From contig CAVTES010000004.1 in NCBI GenBank assembly GCA_963733885.1, positions 248,001-312,000 on the forward strand: DNA of 64,000 nt. Reading direction: 5' to 3'. The notes beneath the pieces are model-generated. The model saw nothing but the letters and a program-made list of their open reading frames with translations, did no database searches and was not told the origin of the DNA. A program made the translations under genes and the position numbers. Positions 8,553-17,242 of the stretch are shown piece after piece (position 1 is the first letter of the stretch; every line of letters starts with the position of its first letter). The DNA is from JACVRW01 sp963733885 (lineage in GTDB: Bacteria > Actinomycetota > Thermoleophilia > Solirubrobacterales > Thermoleophilaceae).

Positions 8553-9692
8553 ATGCGAGACGACCTAATCGAGCTGACATCCCGCCTGGTGGCGATCGAC
8601 TCCGTGAACCCGTCGCTGGTCCCGGGCGGCGCCGGCGAGGGCGAGATCGCAGGCTTCGTGGCCGGCTGGGCGCGCGCCGCGGGGCTCGAGGCCGAGGTCC
8701 TCGAGGCGACCCCGGGGCGCCCGAGCGTGATCGTCCGTGCGCGTGGGCGGGGCCGCGGCCGCACGCTACTGCTCTGCGGGCACCTGGACACCGTCACCGT
8801 CGAGGGGATGGACGAGCCCCACTCCCCGCGCCTCGACGGCGACCGGTTGCACGGCCGCGGCTCCTACGACATGAAGGGCGGCGTCGCCGCGGCGCTGGTG
8901 GCGTGCCGCGAGGCGGCCGCGCTCGGGCTCGCCGGAGACGTGGTGGTCGCTGCTGTGGCGGACGAGGAGCACGCGAGCGTCGGCGTGGAGGAGGCGCTGG
9001 CGGCACTCAGCGCCGATGCGGCGATCGTGACCGAGCCCACGGAGCTCGAGGTGGTCGTCGCGCACAAGGGTTTTGTGTGGGCCGAGATCGAGGTCAGCGG
9101 GCGCGCCGCCCATGGCTCCCGCCCGCATCTCGGGGTCGATGCGATCGTCAAGTCGGGCCCGATACTCACCGCACTCGGAGAGCTCGACCGGGACCTCGGT
9201 GACCGCACCCATCCGCTTGTCGGACGCGGCTCCGTGCACGCCTCGGTCATCGAGGGGGGCAGCGAGCTGTCGAGCTACCCGTCGCGCTGCACGCTCAAGC
9301 TCGAACGCCGCACGCTTCCCGGTGAGACGGCCGCCGGCGTCGACGCCGAGCTGGCGGCGCTGCTCGACCGCTGCCGGAGCGCCGACCCCGAGCTGGTGGC
9401 GTCGCGGCGGACACTGCTCGTGCGCGAACCGTTCGAGGTCGCGCAGGATGCCGACATCGTGACGTTGGTGCTCGAGTCCGCCGCGGAGGTACTGAAGACT
9501 CGGCCCGCGACCGGGGGCGCGAGCTACTGGGCCGACTCGGCGTTCATAGCCGCCGCCGGGATTCCCACGGTGGTGTTCGGCCCGGGCGGCGATGGCGCCC
9601 ACGCCGCCGAAGAGTGGGTGAGCATCGGGGACATCGTGGCCGTCGCCCGCACGCTGACGGCCGTGGCGTCGCGCTTGTGTGCGGACGGGTGA
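8553..9692 (+). CDS. M20 family metallopeptidase (ArgE/DapE/CPG2-like)
   Basis: 379 aa from ATG 8553. Metal-binding motifs are LLLCGHLDTVTVEG (His, Asp), GRGSYDMKGGVAA (Asp), AVADEEHASVG (Glu-Glu catalytic pair) and ATGGASYWADSAF; the dimerisation domain contains GRAAHGSRPHLGVDAI. The family removes acyl groups or cleaves C-terminal residues from small peptides; ArgE/DapE/carboxypeptidase G2 are all possible and no arg or dap genes lie near. The upstream in-frame GTG/ATG codons would overlap the carbonic anhydrase promoter, so MRDDLIELTSRLVAID is taken as the true N-terminus. Confidence 0.9.
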   Translation: MRDDLIELTSRLVAIDSVNPSLVPGGAGEGEIAGFVAGWARAAGLEAEVLEATPGRPSVIVRARGRGRGRTLLLCGHLDTVTVEGMDEPHSPRLDGDRLHGRGSYDMKGGVAAALVACREAAALGLAGDVVVAAVADEEHASVGVEEALAALSADAAIVTEPTELEVVVAHKGFVWAEIEVSGRAAHGSRPHLGVDAIVKSGPILTALGELDRDLGDRTHPLVGRGSVHASVIEGGSELSSYPSRCTLKLERRTLPGETAAGVDAELAALLDRCRSADPELVASRRTLLVREPFEVAQDADIVTLVLESAAEVLKTRPATGGASYWADSAFIAAAGIPTVVFGPGGDGAHAAEEWVSIGDIVAVARTLTAVASRLCADG

Positions 9693-9730
9693 CCGTCCCT
9701 AGGGGCGTCTGAAACCATGAGGAGGTCGAG

Positions 9731-10135
9731 ATGGCCGACTTCCCCGCACCCGCCGAAGGATTCGTGGTCACCCACTTCATCGTCTCGGACGACGTCGATC
9801 GCTCGCGCCGCTTCTACTCCGAAGTGCTCGGCGGCGAGGTGGTGCTGGAGGGAGAGCCCACGATCGTGGCGCTCGCGAACGGCTGGATCATCATCAACGT
9901 CGGCGGTGGGCCCACCGAGGACAAGCCCACGGTGACTCTCGAAACGCCGCCGGACCCCGACCGCACGAGCAGCTTCCTCAACATCCGCGTGGCGGACATC
10001 GAGTCGGTCTATGCCGAGTGGAAGGCGCGCGGAGCAGAGTTCCTGACGCCGCCCATGGACCGGGGCGCCGAGATCCGCTGCTACGTCCGCGACCCCGACG
10101 GCCACCTGATCGAGGTTGGCCAGACGAGGCTGTAG
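9731..10135 (+). CDS. VOC (glyoxalase/dioxygenase) superfamily protein
   Basis: 134 aa. The motifs THFIVSDDVDRSRRFYSEVLGGEVV and IRCYVRDPDGHLIEVGQ are the paired beta-alpha-beta-beta-beta units of the vicinal oxygen chelate fold, with metal-ligand positions at His (TH), and Glu (IEV). Function could be a lyase, dioxygenase or resistance protein. A strong GAGGAGGTCG ribosome site precedes the ATG at 9731. Confidence 0.88.
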   Translation: MADFPAPAEGFVVTHFIVSDDVDRSRRFYSEVLGGEVVLEGEPTIVALANGWIIINVGGGPTEDKPTVTLETPPDPDRTSSFLNIRVADIESVYAEWKARGAEFLTPPMDRGAEIRCYVRDPDGHLIEVGQTRL

Positions 10136-10143
10136 CGCCTACG

Positions 10144-10635
10144 TCACTCTCCGTACGACCCCGGCACCCACGCCCGGGTGCTCACGCTGATCGCGTTCCA
10201 CGCGTTGATCGCGACGATCAGGCTCACCAGCGCCGCGATCTCGTCGGGCGTGAATTGATCCGCGACGGCGTCATAGGCCTCGCTCGGGACGTGGTCCTCG
10301 GCGACCAGCGTGATCGCCTCGGTGAACGCCAGCGCCGCCCGCTCGCGGTCGGTGAAGAACGGCGTCTCCTTCCAGGCCGTCAGCGCGTAGAGGCGCTGCT
10401 CGGTCTCGCCGATCGCGCGCGCGTCCTTGGTGTGCATGTCGATGCAGTAGGCACAGCCATTCAGCTGCGAGGCCCGGACGCGCACCAGCTCCCGCAGGCG
10501 CCGATCGAAGTCGACCTTGTCGAGCTCCTGCACGGCCGCTCCGTCCAGGCGCCCCATCGCGCGCGAGAAGGCCGGTGCATGAGTGTCGAAGTCCAGCCGG
10601 ACGGGAATCTCCGATGTCGTCATCTCATTGGTCAT
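10144..10635 (-). CDS. carboxymuconolactone decarboxylase / AhpD-like protein
   Basis: 163 aa. The core LVRVRASQLNGCAYCIDMHTKDARAIGE contains the CxxC and downstream His of AhpD-type peroxidase-associated proteins; the remainder (EAITLVAEDHVPSEAYDAVADQFTPDEIAALVSLIVAINAWNAI) is typical of the alkylhydroperoxidase core. It likely helps reduce peroxides or alkyl hydroperoxides. Start ATG 10635 is chosen; an ATG at 10623 is also possible, and neither has a good ribosome site. Convergent with the VOC gene, 8 bases apart. Confidence 0.88.
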   Translation of the reverse strand: MTNEMTTSEIPVRLDFDTHAPAFSRAMGRLDGAAVQELDKVDFDRRLRELVRVRASQLNGCAYCIDMHTKDARAIGETEQRLYALTAWKETPFFTDRERAALAFTEAITLVAEDHVPSEAYDAVADQFTPDEIAALVSLIVAINAWNAISVSTRAWVPGSYGE

Positions 10636-10720
10636 GGCCCGGAACCTACGCCGCTCGAGCGGCACGGATAAGAGCCAATTCCAGGCGAGAAGGGTGGACC
10701 GGTGCCGCGGCCCCTCAAGG

Positions 10721-10748
10721 CCGAGACCCCGCCCGAGCGGGGCCTCGG
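10721..10748. terminator. GC-rich hairpin downstream of S8 peptidase
   Basis: Arms CCGAG-A-CCCCGC and GCGGGG-C-CTCGG with loop CCGA form a stem with a single A/C mismatch. It lies 23 bases beyond the stop codon of the S8 peptidase on its strand and is a good candidate for its terminator. No T run follows. Confidence 0.6.
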
Positions 10749-10771
10749 AGAACGGACATCTACGGGGCTGC

Positions 10772-12724
10772 TCAGCCCTGTCGCCAGGACCAGCCGAGCC
10801 AGGTGTCGCGGTCGCAGCGGTAGTTGACCACCCGCAGGGTGTGCGTGCCGGTCGCGTTCGGCGTGAACTCGGCCACCTCGTAGGTGTTGTCCCAGCTCGA
10901 CGAGCTCGAGACCACGTTGCCGTTCGGGCCCACGACCTGGAGGTCGAGATCGGCAGCCGGACGCGTCGCGTAGTCGGCCCACGTGGTGTCGTTGTCCCAT
11001 GCGATCACCGCCCGCGTGGGCTGTCCGGCCCTCAGCGCCATGCTGTTCACGGCCAGCGGAGAGCTCGTGCTGCAGGTGTAGCGCCGGCCGCCGTGGTCGC
11101 CGCCGGACCGGCGGGCCACGAGGTCGGCTCGGGCGGCGTCGATTCCTCCCGCCCCGTCGAACTCGCTCAGGCGGGTGGCGCCCTCGATGTTGTGCATCGC
11201 CGTCGCCATCTGGATCGCCTTGATCGTCTCCGGGAAGAAGCCGAGCGAGGGGACCCGCTGGATCAGCATTGCCGCGTCTCCCGTGACCAGGGGGGCGGCA
11301 AAGCTCGTGCCACTGCCCACCGGCCCGGTGAACGGGAAGCCCGTCGACGTGCTCGTGATGTTCGAACCGGGCGCGGAGACCTCGGGCTTCTCACGGTCGT
11401 TGTGGGTCGACGAGGGGTCACGGAAGCTCGAGCAGCTGTCCATGAAGTCGTTGCCCCATGCCGTGGTGTTGCCGTCGTCGAAGTTGCCGACCGCGGTGAC
11501 GTTGTACGCGAGTCCCGGCGACGTCACGTTGCCGTTGCCGGCGCCGCAGGAGCCGTTCTGGTTGCCCGCGGACTTGACCACCGTGCGAGCCCGGTTCATC
11601 ACCATGTCGTCGTAGAACCGGTCGTTTGCGCCCGGCGTGAGTCCGATGTTCGCGCCCCAGCTGAGGTTCAGCGCCGAAGCACCGGCGTTCGCCGCCGCCG
11701 TCGAGCGGTCCTGCAGCTGTGCGTCCGCGCCTGAGCAGGAGCCGGCGGCGCGCAGGTTCACTCCGGGCGCCATGCCCTCGCGCGAGAAGCCCCAGAAGGG
11801 GGGCGGGAGGAAGAAGTGCCGGCTGCGGATGATGCCGGCGACCGCCGTGGCGTGGGCACTGTCGGCCGCGCACACGAACGTGGTGTCCTGCGTCACGCCC
11901 GAGAGGTGCGGGTTGCCGGCGAACACCCGGCCACCCTGGCTCTCGATCTGCGCCACGTTCACGCCCGCGCCATTGATGCCGAGGCTCTTGACCACGTCCC
12001 CGCGCACCGTCGGCACCGACACCTCCACCTCCGGCTCGTTCGTGCCGGCCTCGTAGACCGTGTCGACCTCATCCCAGCTCGAGAGCTCGCGGACGAGCTC
12101 CGCGGGCAGCGTCGCGTACACAACGGGGGCGTGCGTGTCGGCGCTCGCGTCGATGCCGAGGCCGGCCAGGCGCTCCAGCACCGGGCGCGTCACCTCGGCG
12201 ACGTCACGGGCGCGGGCGGCGTCAATCGCCTCATGGAACGACGCGAGGTCGTCCAGTGTCGTGCCGCGGTCGGGCGCCGGGCGCTCGTGCGCGGGCGCCG
12301 GGGCGTCGAGCCACAGAAGCACGTCGATCCGCTCGTCCCCGGCCGCTTTCTCGAGACGCTCGGCAAGCCGCGGGTCAAGGCGGCCGTAGCGGTCGCGGCG
12401 CGCCACGCGCTCGGCGTCGGCGAGCTTCTCGGCATCGCGACGGGATCCATCCCGGTCGAGAGTCACGCCGTACACGCGGCCCTCCCGATCGGCCAGCTTG
12501 AAGTCAAAGACCTCCTCGCCCTGCAGGGGGTAGTCGCTCGGCGTCGAGGCGGCGACCCTCAGGGCCCGCGGCGCGACCCCGTTCTCCTCCGCGAGGATCT
12601 CCACGGCGCGCTGCTCGAGCTCTTCGGGAACGGCGTCCTGCGCGCCGGCCGGGCCGGCGCTCGCGGCAATGGCGCCCGCCACCGTCAACGACACCAGCCC
12701 TGCTCTTCGTGCACTCATGGACAT
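10772..12724 (-). CDS. secreted S8 (subtilisin-like) serine peptidase
   Basis: 650 aa. Signal peptide MSMSARRAGLVSLTVAGAIAASAGPAGAQ; a prodomain-like stretch (about residues 30-230); catalytic domain about 235-530 with the His in DSAHATAVAGII, the oxyanion Asn in VKSAGNQNGS and the nucleophile in GSGTSFAAPLVTG. The position of the usual Asp (IDTG) reads VAQIESQGG, so Glu may replace it. A C-terminal pre-peptidase-like beta domain (DLDLQVVGPNGNVVSSSSSWDNTYEVAEF) ends the protein. Paired Cys residues fit an exported enzyme. The start at 12724 is chosen for its AAGGAG ribosome site. It would degrade proteins outside the cell. Confidence 0.9.
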   Translation of the reverse strand: MSMSARRAGLVSLTVAGAIAASAGPAGAQDAVPEELEQRAVEILAEENGVAPRALRVAASTPSDYPLQGEEVFDFKLADREGRVYGVTLDRDGSRRDAEKLADAERVARRDRYGRLDPRLAERLEKAAGDERIDVLLWLDAPAPAHERPAPDRGTTLDDLASFHEAIDAARARDVAEVTRPVLERLAGLGIDASADTHAPVVYATLPAELVRELSSWDEVDTVYEAGTNEPEVEVSVPTVRGDVVKSLGINGAGVNVAQIESQGGRVFAGNPHLSGVTQDTTFVCAADSAHATAVAGIIRSRHFFLPPPFWGFSREGMAPGVNLRAAGSCSGADAQLQDRSTAAANAGASALNLSWGANIGLTPGANDRFYDDMVMNRARTVVKSAGNQNGSCGAGNGNVTSPGLAYNVTAVGNFDDGNTTAWGNDFMDSCSSFRDPSSTHNDREKPEVSAPGSNITSTSTGFPFTGPVGSGTSFAAPLVTGDAAMLIQRVPSLGFFPETIKAIQMATAMHNIEGATRLSEFDGAGGIDAARADLVARRSGGDHGGRRYTCSTSSPLAVNSMALRAGQPTRAVIAWDNDTTWADYATRPAADLDLQVVGPNGNVVSSSSSWDNTYEVAEFTPNATGTHTLRVVNYRCDRDTWLGWSWRQG

Positions 12725-12780
12725 CAAGTTCTCCTTCGTCGCATTGTCGTTCGAAGGAGAGAGGCGCGAGGGGGAGCGCT

Positions 12781-12793
12781 GATACCGCGTATC
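12781..12793. promoter_or_regulatory. inverted repeat in divergent promoter region
   Basis: GATAC-CGC-GTATC, a 5-bp-arm palindrome, lies 57 bases upstream of the S8 peptidase start and 71 bases upstream of the small CxxC protein. It is AT-richer than its surroundings and could be an operator, but no regulator is adjacent. Confidence 0.3.
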
Positions 12794-12863
12794 AAGCGGC
12801 GGTACCGCGGCTCGATTCCGCGACGAATCCAACGACTGCCGCAACGCCGGCAGGGGGACCGAT

Positions 12864-13151
12864 ATGTGCAACCACTCGGGGTACCAAACGCCCACAAGCC
12901 GCTACGACCGCTATCGCAAAGAGCTGCGGTTCATCCTGGTTTGCGACGAGTGCGGCACCGGCCTCGAGGAGGTGACCAAGGTCCCTTACTCGCCTCGGTT
13001 CTCCCCATTCGACGACGATGACGTCGTCGAGGCCGGCGGCCCGAACCTGCTAGCGCGCGCCGCACACGCGGCACGCCCGTGTCGGCCGGGGCTTCGGCGT
13101 CGGTGTACGGCGCCGGCGGTCAGCCGCCCGGCTCGCCGCTCACCGGCTTGA
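12864..13151 (+). CDS. small Cys-containing (zinc-ribbon-like) protein
   Basis: 95 aa. The first 55 residues (MCNHSGYQTPTSRYDRYRKE, then LRFILVCDECGTGLEEVTKVPYSPRFSP by position) look like a real compact domain: an early Cys-x-His and a later CxxC that could together bind one metal. After the DDDD stretch the sequence becomes Arg/Ala/Pro-rich and unlike a folded protein, so the true end may be earlier after a frameshift. Similar short proteins are frequent in related actinobacteria, but no function is known to me. The 3' end overlaps the convergent 155-aa gene by 32 bases. Confidence 0.55.
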   Translation: MCNHSGYQTPTSRYDRYRKELRFILVCDECGTGLEEVTKVPYSPRFSPFDDDDVVEAGGPNLLARAAHAARPCRPGLRRRCTAPAVSRPARRSPA

Positions 13152-13587
13152 AAAACGGATCGGGCCATTCGAAATCCGGATCGAGCCATCCGGTGAACGG
13201 GTTGTGCCTAGGTGTCCTGGTGTTGACCGTGTAGCACTTGGCCCCGAACACAATGCGTTCGAGCTCCGTGAGGATCGGACCCTCGAGGAGGTCCGCGGGC
13301 GTGATCCTGTGGACCTGGATCCTCTCGTTTGGCTCGACGGTCTGGACGAAGAGGACGATTCCCGGCTCGCTGTCCGGGTCGTCGGCGGGGACCGGATGGC
13401 GGTCAAGGATCCGGTCCGAGGGCACGTCGACATACCTCAACCCGCTGGGGTCCCAGACGCGGTCGAATCCGGGCGGACCCTCGCCGGCGTATCCGGCGAG
13501 CATCCAGGCGTCCGGAGGCCGCGCGTCACGCAACCGGTTCAGGACGTCTGTACGCCCGTTCAAGAGGGTCTCGCTTCGATCCGGCAT
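13120..13587 (-). CDS. hypothetical protein, 155 aa
   Basis: From ATG 13587 the product reads MPDRSETLLNGRTDVLNRLR, then a Trp/Pro-rich middle (GFDRVWDPSGLRYVDVPSDR), a hydrophobic strand (PGIVLFVQTVEPNERIQVHRI) and an aromatic tail (FTGWLDPDFEWPDPFFKPV). No family is recognised. It lies 77 bases downstream of the HopA1-domain gene on the same strand and could be part of that transcription unit. It has one Cys and is not shaped like a RiPP precursor. Confidence 0.55.
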   Translation of the reverse strand: MPDRSETLLNGRTDVLNRLRDARPPDAWMLAGYAGEGPPGFDRVWDPSGLRYVDVPSDRILDRHPVPADDPDSEPGIVLFVQTVEPNERIQVHRITPADLLEGPILTELERIVFGAKCYTVNTRTPRHNPFTGWLDPDFEWPDPFFKPVSGEPGG

Positions 13588-13664
13588 GGCGCACCGCCTC
13601 GCGTGTCCCGGGCTCCGAGTGCCGCACCATACGTCGTGTCTCTTGGCAAGGTCAAGCGACGACG

Positions 13665-14663
13665 TCACAGCCGGTAGTCGTCCGGCGACCCTGCATTGAG
13701 ATACGGAGCGTCCAGTCGCAGCCCGCGGCGTGCGAAGGCGGCTCGCACCGCGTCGATCCGAGCGTCCGGCGGGCCGTCTGCGCCGGCGCCATCTTCCAGC
13801 GCGGCCTCCGCGATGATGCGGCAGCGATGGGCGCCGAAGCTCTCACCCTTCCAGTCCGGATCCTCGGCCAGCGCCACCCCCGGCGCCAGCGCCTTCGTCA
13901 ACGCCGGCGTGGCCGGCTGTAGGTGTGCCTCGAGGCCCTGGATCACCGACCGCAGCGCCGGCGCGGCGGCTTCGTACATCCGGCGCGGCACGAACAGGAC
14001 GGCGGCATCGCAGCGCACGAAGGCCAGTGGATCGTCGAGCACCTTCATCCGGAACGGTATGGCGTCACGGTTGAGGCGCTCGGACAGCCGCGCGACGAGC
14101 GCGGCGGCCGCTTCTGCGCTCGGGTGGAGATACACGCGAACCGCCCGGGGATCCACGTCGCCGACGTCTCCCGCCCGTCCTGTGGCGACGTAGTACCCCG
14201 GCGCGATGCCGAGCAGGTCCGCGGGCAGGGCGACCGACACGCTTCGGCCGGGCTCGATCCGCGCGCGGTCGAGTCGGATCTCCTCGCGCCGCACGAACAG
14301 GCGGAGGCCGTTGCGCTCGACGCATGCAGCGCGGCCGTGGAGGCCGGTGACCGTCCAGCCGCGCGCCCAGGTCGTTGTTGCGGTGTTGGCATCCGCAAGC
14401 TGCTCACGAAACGCCGCTCTGGTCGCCGGCGCACTCTCCTCTACCGGGAGCGGCTTCGGCTCACCTCCGGTGCAGTAGAAGTTGCGGTAGAGATCCTCTT
14501 CGAGGCGCTCGAGCACAACTGTCGTGCCGCCGCTGTGGGCGTCCGCGGCACAGTTCACTTGCCTGCCCAGCCACCGGTACGCCCAGGGAGGCTCGACGCG
14601 GAGGGCCTCGAGCGCCGCCGCCACCTGCGCTTCGGGGTCGCCGGCGGCCGTCCCCATAGTCAC
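13665..14663 (-). CDS. HopA1-domain protein (putative RiPP dehydratase lyase component)
   Basis: 332 aa from the GTG at 14663 (an ATG two codons on is possible). Key segments are EDLYRNFYCTGGEPKPLP, DANTATTTWARGWTVTGLHG, GLRLFVRREEIRL, DPRAVRVYLHPSAEAAAALVARLSERLNRDAIPFRMKVLDDP, RCDAAVLFVPRRMYE and the C-terminal ESFGAHRCRIIAEA, matching the HopA1 effector family. In class V lanthipeptide (lexapeptide, cacaoidin) and thioamitide clusters, HopA1-domain proteins act as phospho-Ser/Thr lyases paired with an APH-fold kinase. That pairing is seen here: the GTG overlaps the TGA of the APH gene (GTGA). I infer a dehydratase role; no precursor peptide was recognised nearby. Confidence 0.8.
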   Translation of the reverse strand: MTMGTAAGDPEAQVAAALEALRVEPPWAYRWLGRQVNCAADAHSGGTTVVLERLEEDLYRNFYCTGGEPKPLPVEESAPATRAAFREQLADANTATTTWARGWTVTGLHGRAACVERNGLRLFVRREEIRLDRARIEPGRSVSVALPADLLGIAPGYYVATGRAGDVGDVDPRAVRVYLHPSAEAAAALVARLSERLNRDAIPFRMKVLDDPLAFVRCDAAVLFVPRRMYEAAAPALRSVIQGLEAHLQPATPALTKALAPGVALAEDPDWKGESFGAHRCRIIAEAALEDGAGADGPPDARIDAVRAAFARRGLRLDAPYLNAGSPDDYRL

Positions 14664-15766
14664 GGCACGATGCCGATCAGCCGGGCGCTGGCGTCGCACG
14701 GCAACGCGAAGAGATTCTCCGCCACCTGGACGGCGCGACCCGCCTCCGCCGACAGGTGCTCCGCGCCCTCGGCCTGCTCGAACGCCGCCCCGATCAGCCG
14801 CACCGCCGCGAATTCGATGCAGCGGGCGCGCATCGCGGCACGCTGGACGTCGTCCAGCCTTCGCCGATCGGCGTAGGCGCCCCAAAGGGCAGCGACCTCC
14901 GGCCGCATCGCCTCCAGTGGACGGTTCGCGTCGCTCCTGAGTTGCGCAGCATTCAGCCGGGGCTCGGCCGGCATGGAAGACAGCCAGCAACGGAGGTACT
15001 CGGCGAGGGCCGCGCCGAGGTCCAGTGCCGGGTCACCACCACAGGCCCGCTCGAAATCGACCAGCCGGGTCGCCGGGTTGGGGCTCCGCGCGTTCGACAC
15101 CACCCAGTTCTCCCAGCGGAAGTCGCCGTGGACGAACACCTGCGGCCGCCAACCCGCGGCCAGTCCGTCCAGCCCTTCTCGGATGTGCCCGGACCGTTGC
15201 AGCAGCTTGATCAGCTCCACATCGGCCGGGCTCACGTCGCGGAGAGCGGCAGGACGAGGCCGGTGCGCACGCAGGACCCAAGGCAGCGCCGCGCGTGGTG
15301 ATCCCGAGGGGGCCAAGGAGGGAGGTCGTCGCTCGTGCAGGCATCCGAGCGCCTCACCGAGGACGCGTCCAAACCGCGGGGAGAACCCTCGCGAGGTCCG
15401 ACGCCTCTCGTGCAGGCTCCTGCCGCGCGCGGCCAGCTCGAGCACGAGGATCGCACGTTCGGCGTCGTAGTCCACGAGCGCAGGAATGAAGTCGCTGATG
15501 CCGTTCGGCTCGCGATGGAGCTCTCGATAGGCCGCGTGCTCATGCGCCACAGCGGGCCGGCCCGCGCGTCCGAGGCCTTGCTTGACGAACCAGCCGGCGC
15601 GCGTTGCCTCGTGGCCGCGCCCGCGGATAGTCACCGCGAAGTTCAGATTGAGACTGGACCGCCGTGCGACCCTCAAGCTGTCGAGCGAGCCCGCGGGAAG
15701 CAGCCCCCGGGATTGGAGGTACGGGATCACCGTGGCCCGCGTGAGCGCCTCGTCGAGCTGGCTCAT
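14660..15766 (-). CDS. APH-fold phosphotransferase (putative RiPP Ser/Thr kinase)
   Basis: 368 aa, ATG 15766. The kinase-like fold is complete: possible ATP-binding Lys in WFVKQG, Glu in HEHAAYRELH, catalytic loop VFVHGDFRWENWVV (His, Asp, Asn) and metal-binding Asp in RLVDFERACGGDPALDLG. Such proteins phosphorylate antibiotics, sugars or peptides. Because the next coupled gene is a HopA1-domain protein, the best reading is the kinase half of a split peptide dehydratase, as LxmK is in lexapeptide synthesis. The start overlaps the stop of the BTAD-nSTAND-WD40 gene (ATGA), so all three are probably co-expressed. Confidence 0.85.
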   Translation of the reverse strand: MSQLDEALTRATVIPYLQSRGLLPAGSLDSLRVARRSSLNLNFAVTIRGRGHEATRAGWFVKQGLGRAGRPAVAHEHAAYRELHREPNGISDFIPALVDYDAERAILVLELAARGRSLHERRRTSRGFSPRFGRVLGEALGCLHERRPPSLAPSGSPRAALPWVLRAHRPRPAALRDVSPADVELIKLLQRSGHIREGLDGLAAGWRPQVFVHGDFRWENWVVSNARSPNPATRLVDFERACGGDPALDLGAALAEYLRCWLSSMPAEPRLNAAQLRSDANRPLEAMRPEVAALWGAYADRRRLDDVQRAAMRARCIEFAAVRLIGAAFEQAEGAEHLSAEAGRAVQVAENLFALPCDASARLIGIVP

Positions 15767-16320
15767 TCCTCGCCCTGACGCAGGATCCGCTGCTCGGCCG
15801 GACTCAGAGGAGGCGTCGCGCGGCGGCGCGCCAGGCGCAGCACGGAGGCGACGGACCCGCAAACTTCGCAACGCCAGACCATCACGACACCTTCGTCGTC
15901 GGCGGTCGCGATGCGCCCGTCGGCGCTTACGTCCAGGTCGGTGAGCCCCGCGTCCCCAGAGCGAAGGACCACGCTGGTCGCTCCGAGGCCGACGGCTTCG
16001 CGCGCCGCAGGGCTCCAAACGCGAAGTGTCCCGTCCGCTCCCACGCTCGCGAGCGTGCCTCCCGCCGTCAGCGCGGCATCGAGTACCGCTCCGGTATGTC
16101 CCTGGAAGACGCCCAGCTGGCGACCCGACGCCGTCCAGATGGCGACGCTGCCGTCACTGCTGGCACCGACGAGCTGTTGGCCGGTCGGACTGAACGCGAG
16201 GTTGTAGACGTTCGTGCCCTGCCCCTCAAACGCCCGTGACCTGCCGGTGGCCCGATCCGTAATGCGGACCAGACCGTCCTGTCCGGTGCTGGCCACCGTT
16301 GCCGAATCGGGACTGAACAC
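15763..16320 (-). CDS. C-terminal WD40 blades of the broken AfsR-like gene
   Basis: Final blades (AMFSPDSATVASTGQDGLVR, LAFSPTGQQLVGASSDGSVA, AALTAGGTLASVGADGTLRV, LDVSADGRIATADDEGVVMV) followed by a tail with paired Cys (WRCEVCGSVASVLRLARRR) and the stop TGA overlapping the APH start. The terminal C-x-x-C plus Arg-rich tail is a common ending for this regulator family. Confidence 0.65.
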   Translation of the reverse strand: MFSPDSATVASTGQDGLVRITDRATGRSRAFEGQGTNVYNLAFSPTGQQLVGASSDGSVAIWTASGRQLGVFQGHTGAVLDAALTAGGTLASVGADGTLRVWSPAAREAVGLGATSVVLRSGDAGLTDLDVSADGRIATADDEGVVMVWRCEVCGSVASVLRLARRRATPPLSPAEQRILRQGEE

Positions 16321-17242
16321 CGCGGCATGGGCCTGCGTGCGGTGGCGCGCGACTACGCGCGACCGGACGCCATTGCGTCAGGGAATACACGCGGACGGCA
16401 CCTCCGAGTTCCGCCGTCACGAGGCTGAGTCCGTCGTCGCTGAACATCGCGCGGAGGACGGGCTGGTCCCGGTGCGCGAGCATCTCCGTCCGGCCGTTCT
16501 CGTCCGCCTGCAGGACCGTGCCATCCTCGGCGGCCACCGCCACCCGCCCATCGTCGGGAGATACATCCACGCCGAGGGCGACGGCCGGGACGCGCGCGAT
16601 CGTCGACGATCGCTCCGTGGCGACGTTCCACCACCTGACCGCGCCTCCCACGGAGCCGGTAGCGACGTGATCTCCGTCCGCTGAGAACGCGACGGCGATT
16701 ACCGGATTGTCGTCGGCGTGGAGCACGGTGGGCATGGCCGGCTCCCACACCCATATCGCCCCGTCCAGGCCGGCGCTGGCCACATGGCGGCCGTCGCGGA
16801 GCCATGCCACGGATTGCGTCCGGCCCTCCTGCCCCGCCATCTCCTGGAGCAGGACGCCTCGCGCCGTCCAGATCCGGACCGTGCCCGACTCCCCGGCCAC
16901 GGCGAGGCGATCGGAGTCGGGCGAGAACGCGACCGTGTAGGCGGCCTCCCCGTCACCGCGCAAGGCGACCGGAGGACCCCCTTCCTCCAGGTTCCAGATC
17001 CGAGTGGTGCCGTCGTCGCCGGCCGCGGCGAGGCGGGTGCCGTCCGGGCTGAAGAAAAGCTGGTGGACCGCCGAGCTCGCAGCCGACAGCTCGCCGGCCC
17101 GGGACGGGCTGTCGGTGGCCCAGACGTGAATCCTGCCACCCTCCCCGCCGGCCACTAGCTGCCGCCCGTCCGGACTGAAGGCGACCGCGAACATCTTCGG
17201 GCCGCCCTTCGAGTCGTAGACCGTCGGCGCTCCCCCGTCCAC
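16226..17242 (-). CDS. central WD40 blades of the broken AfsR-like gene
   Basis: Continuous readable stretch of about seven WD40 repeats, each with the form AFSPDGRxLxxxGxDGxxRxW: for example VAFSPDGRQLVAGGEGGRIH, QLFFSPDGTRLAAAGDDGTT, VAFSPDSDRLAVAGESGTVR and VAFSADGDHVATGSVGGAVR. WD40 propellers are protein- or ligand-binding platforms. The last few repeats continue in another frame after about 16350. Confidence 0.65.
   Translation of the reverse strand: MDGGAPTVYDSKGGPKMFAVAFSPDGRQLVAGGEGGRIHVWATDSPSRAGELSAASSAVHQLFFSPDGTRLAAAGDDGTTRIWNLEEGGPPVALRGDGEAAYTVAFSPDSDRLAVAGESGTVRIWTARGVLLQEMAGQEGRTQSVAWLRDGRHVASAGLDGAIWVWEPAMPTVLHADDNPVIAVAFSADGDHVATGSVGGAVRWWNVATERSSTIARVPAVALGVDVSPDDGRVAVAAEDGTVLQADENGRTEMLAHRDQPVLRAMFSDDGLSLVTAELGGAVRVYSLTQWRPVARSRAPPHAGPCRGVQSRFGNGGQHRTGRSGPHYGSGHRQVTGV

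Noticed and set aside
13120..13587. The 155-aa neighbour as a lanthipeptide precursor
   Set aside because: It is long, has a single Cys and a folded-protein composition, with no leader/core pattern.
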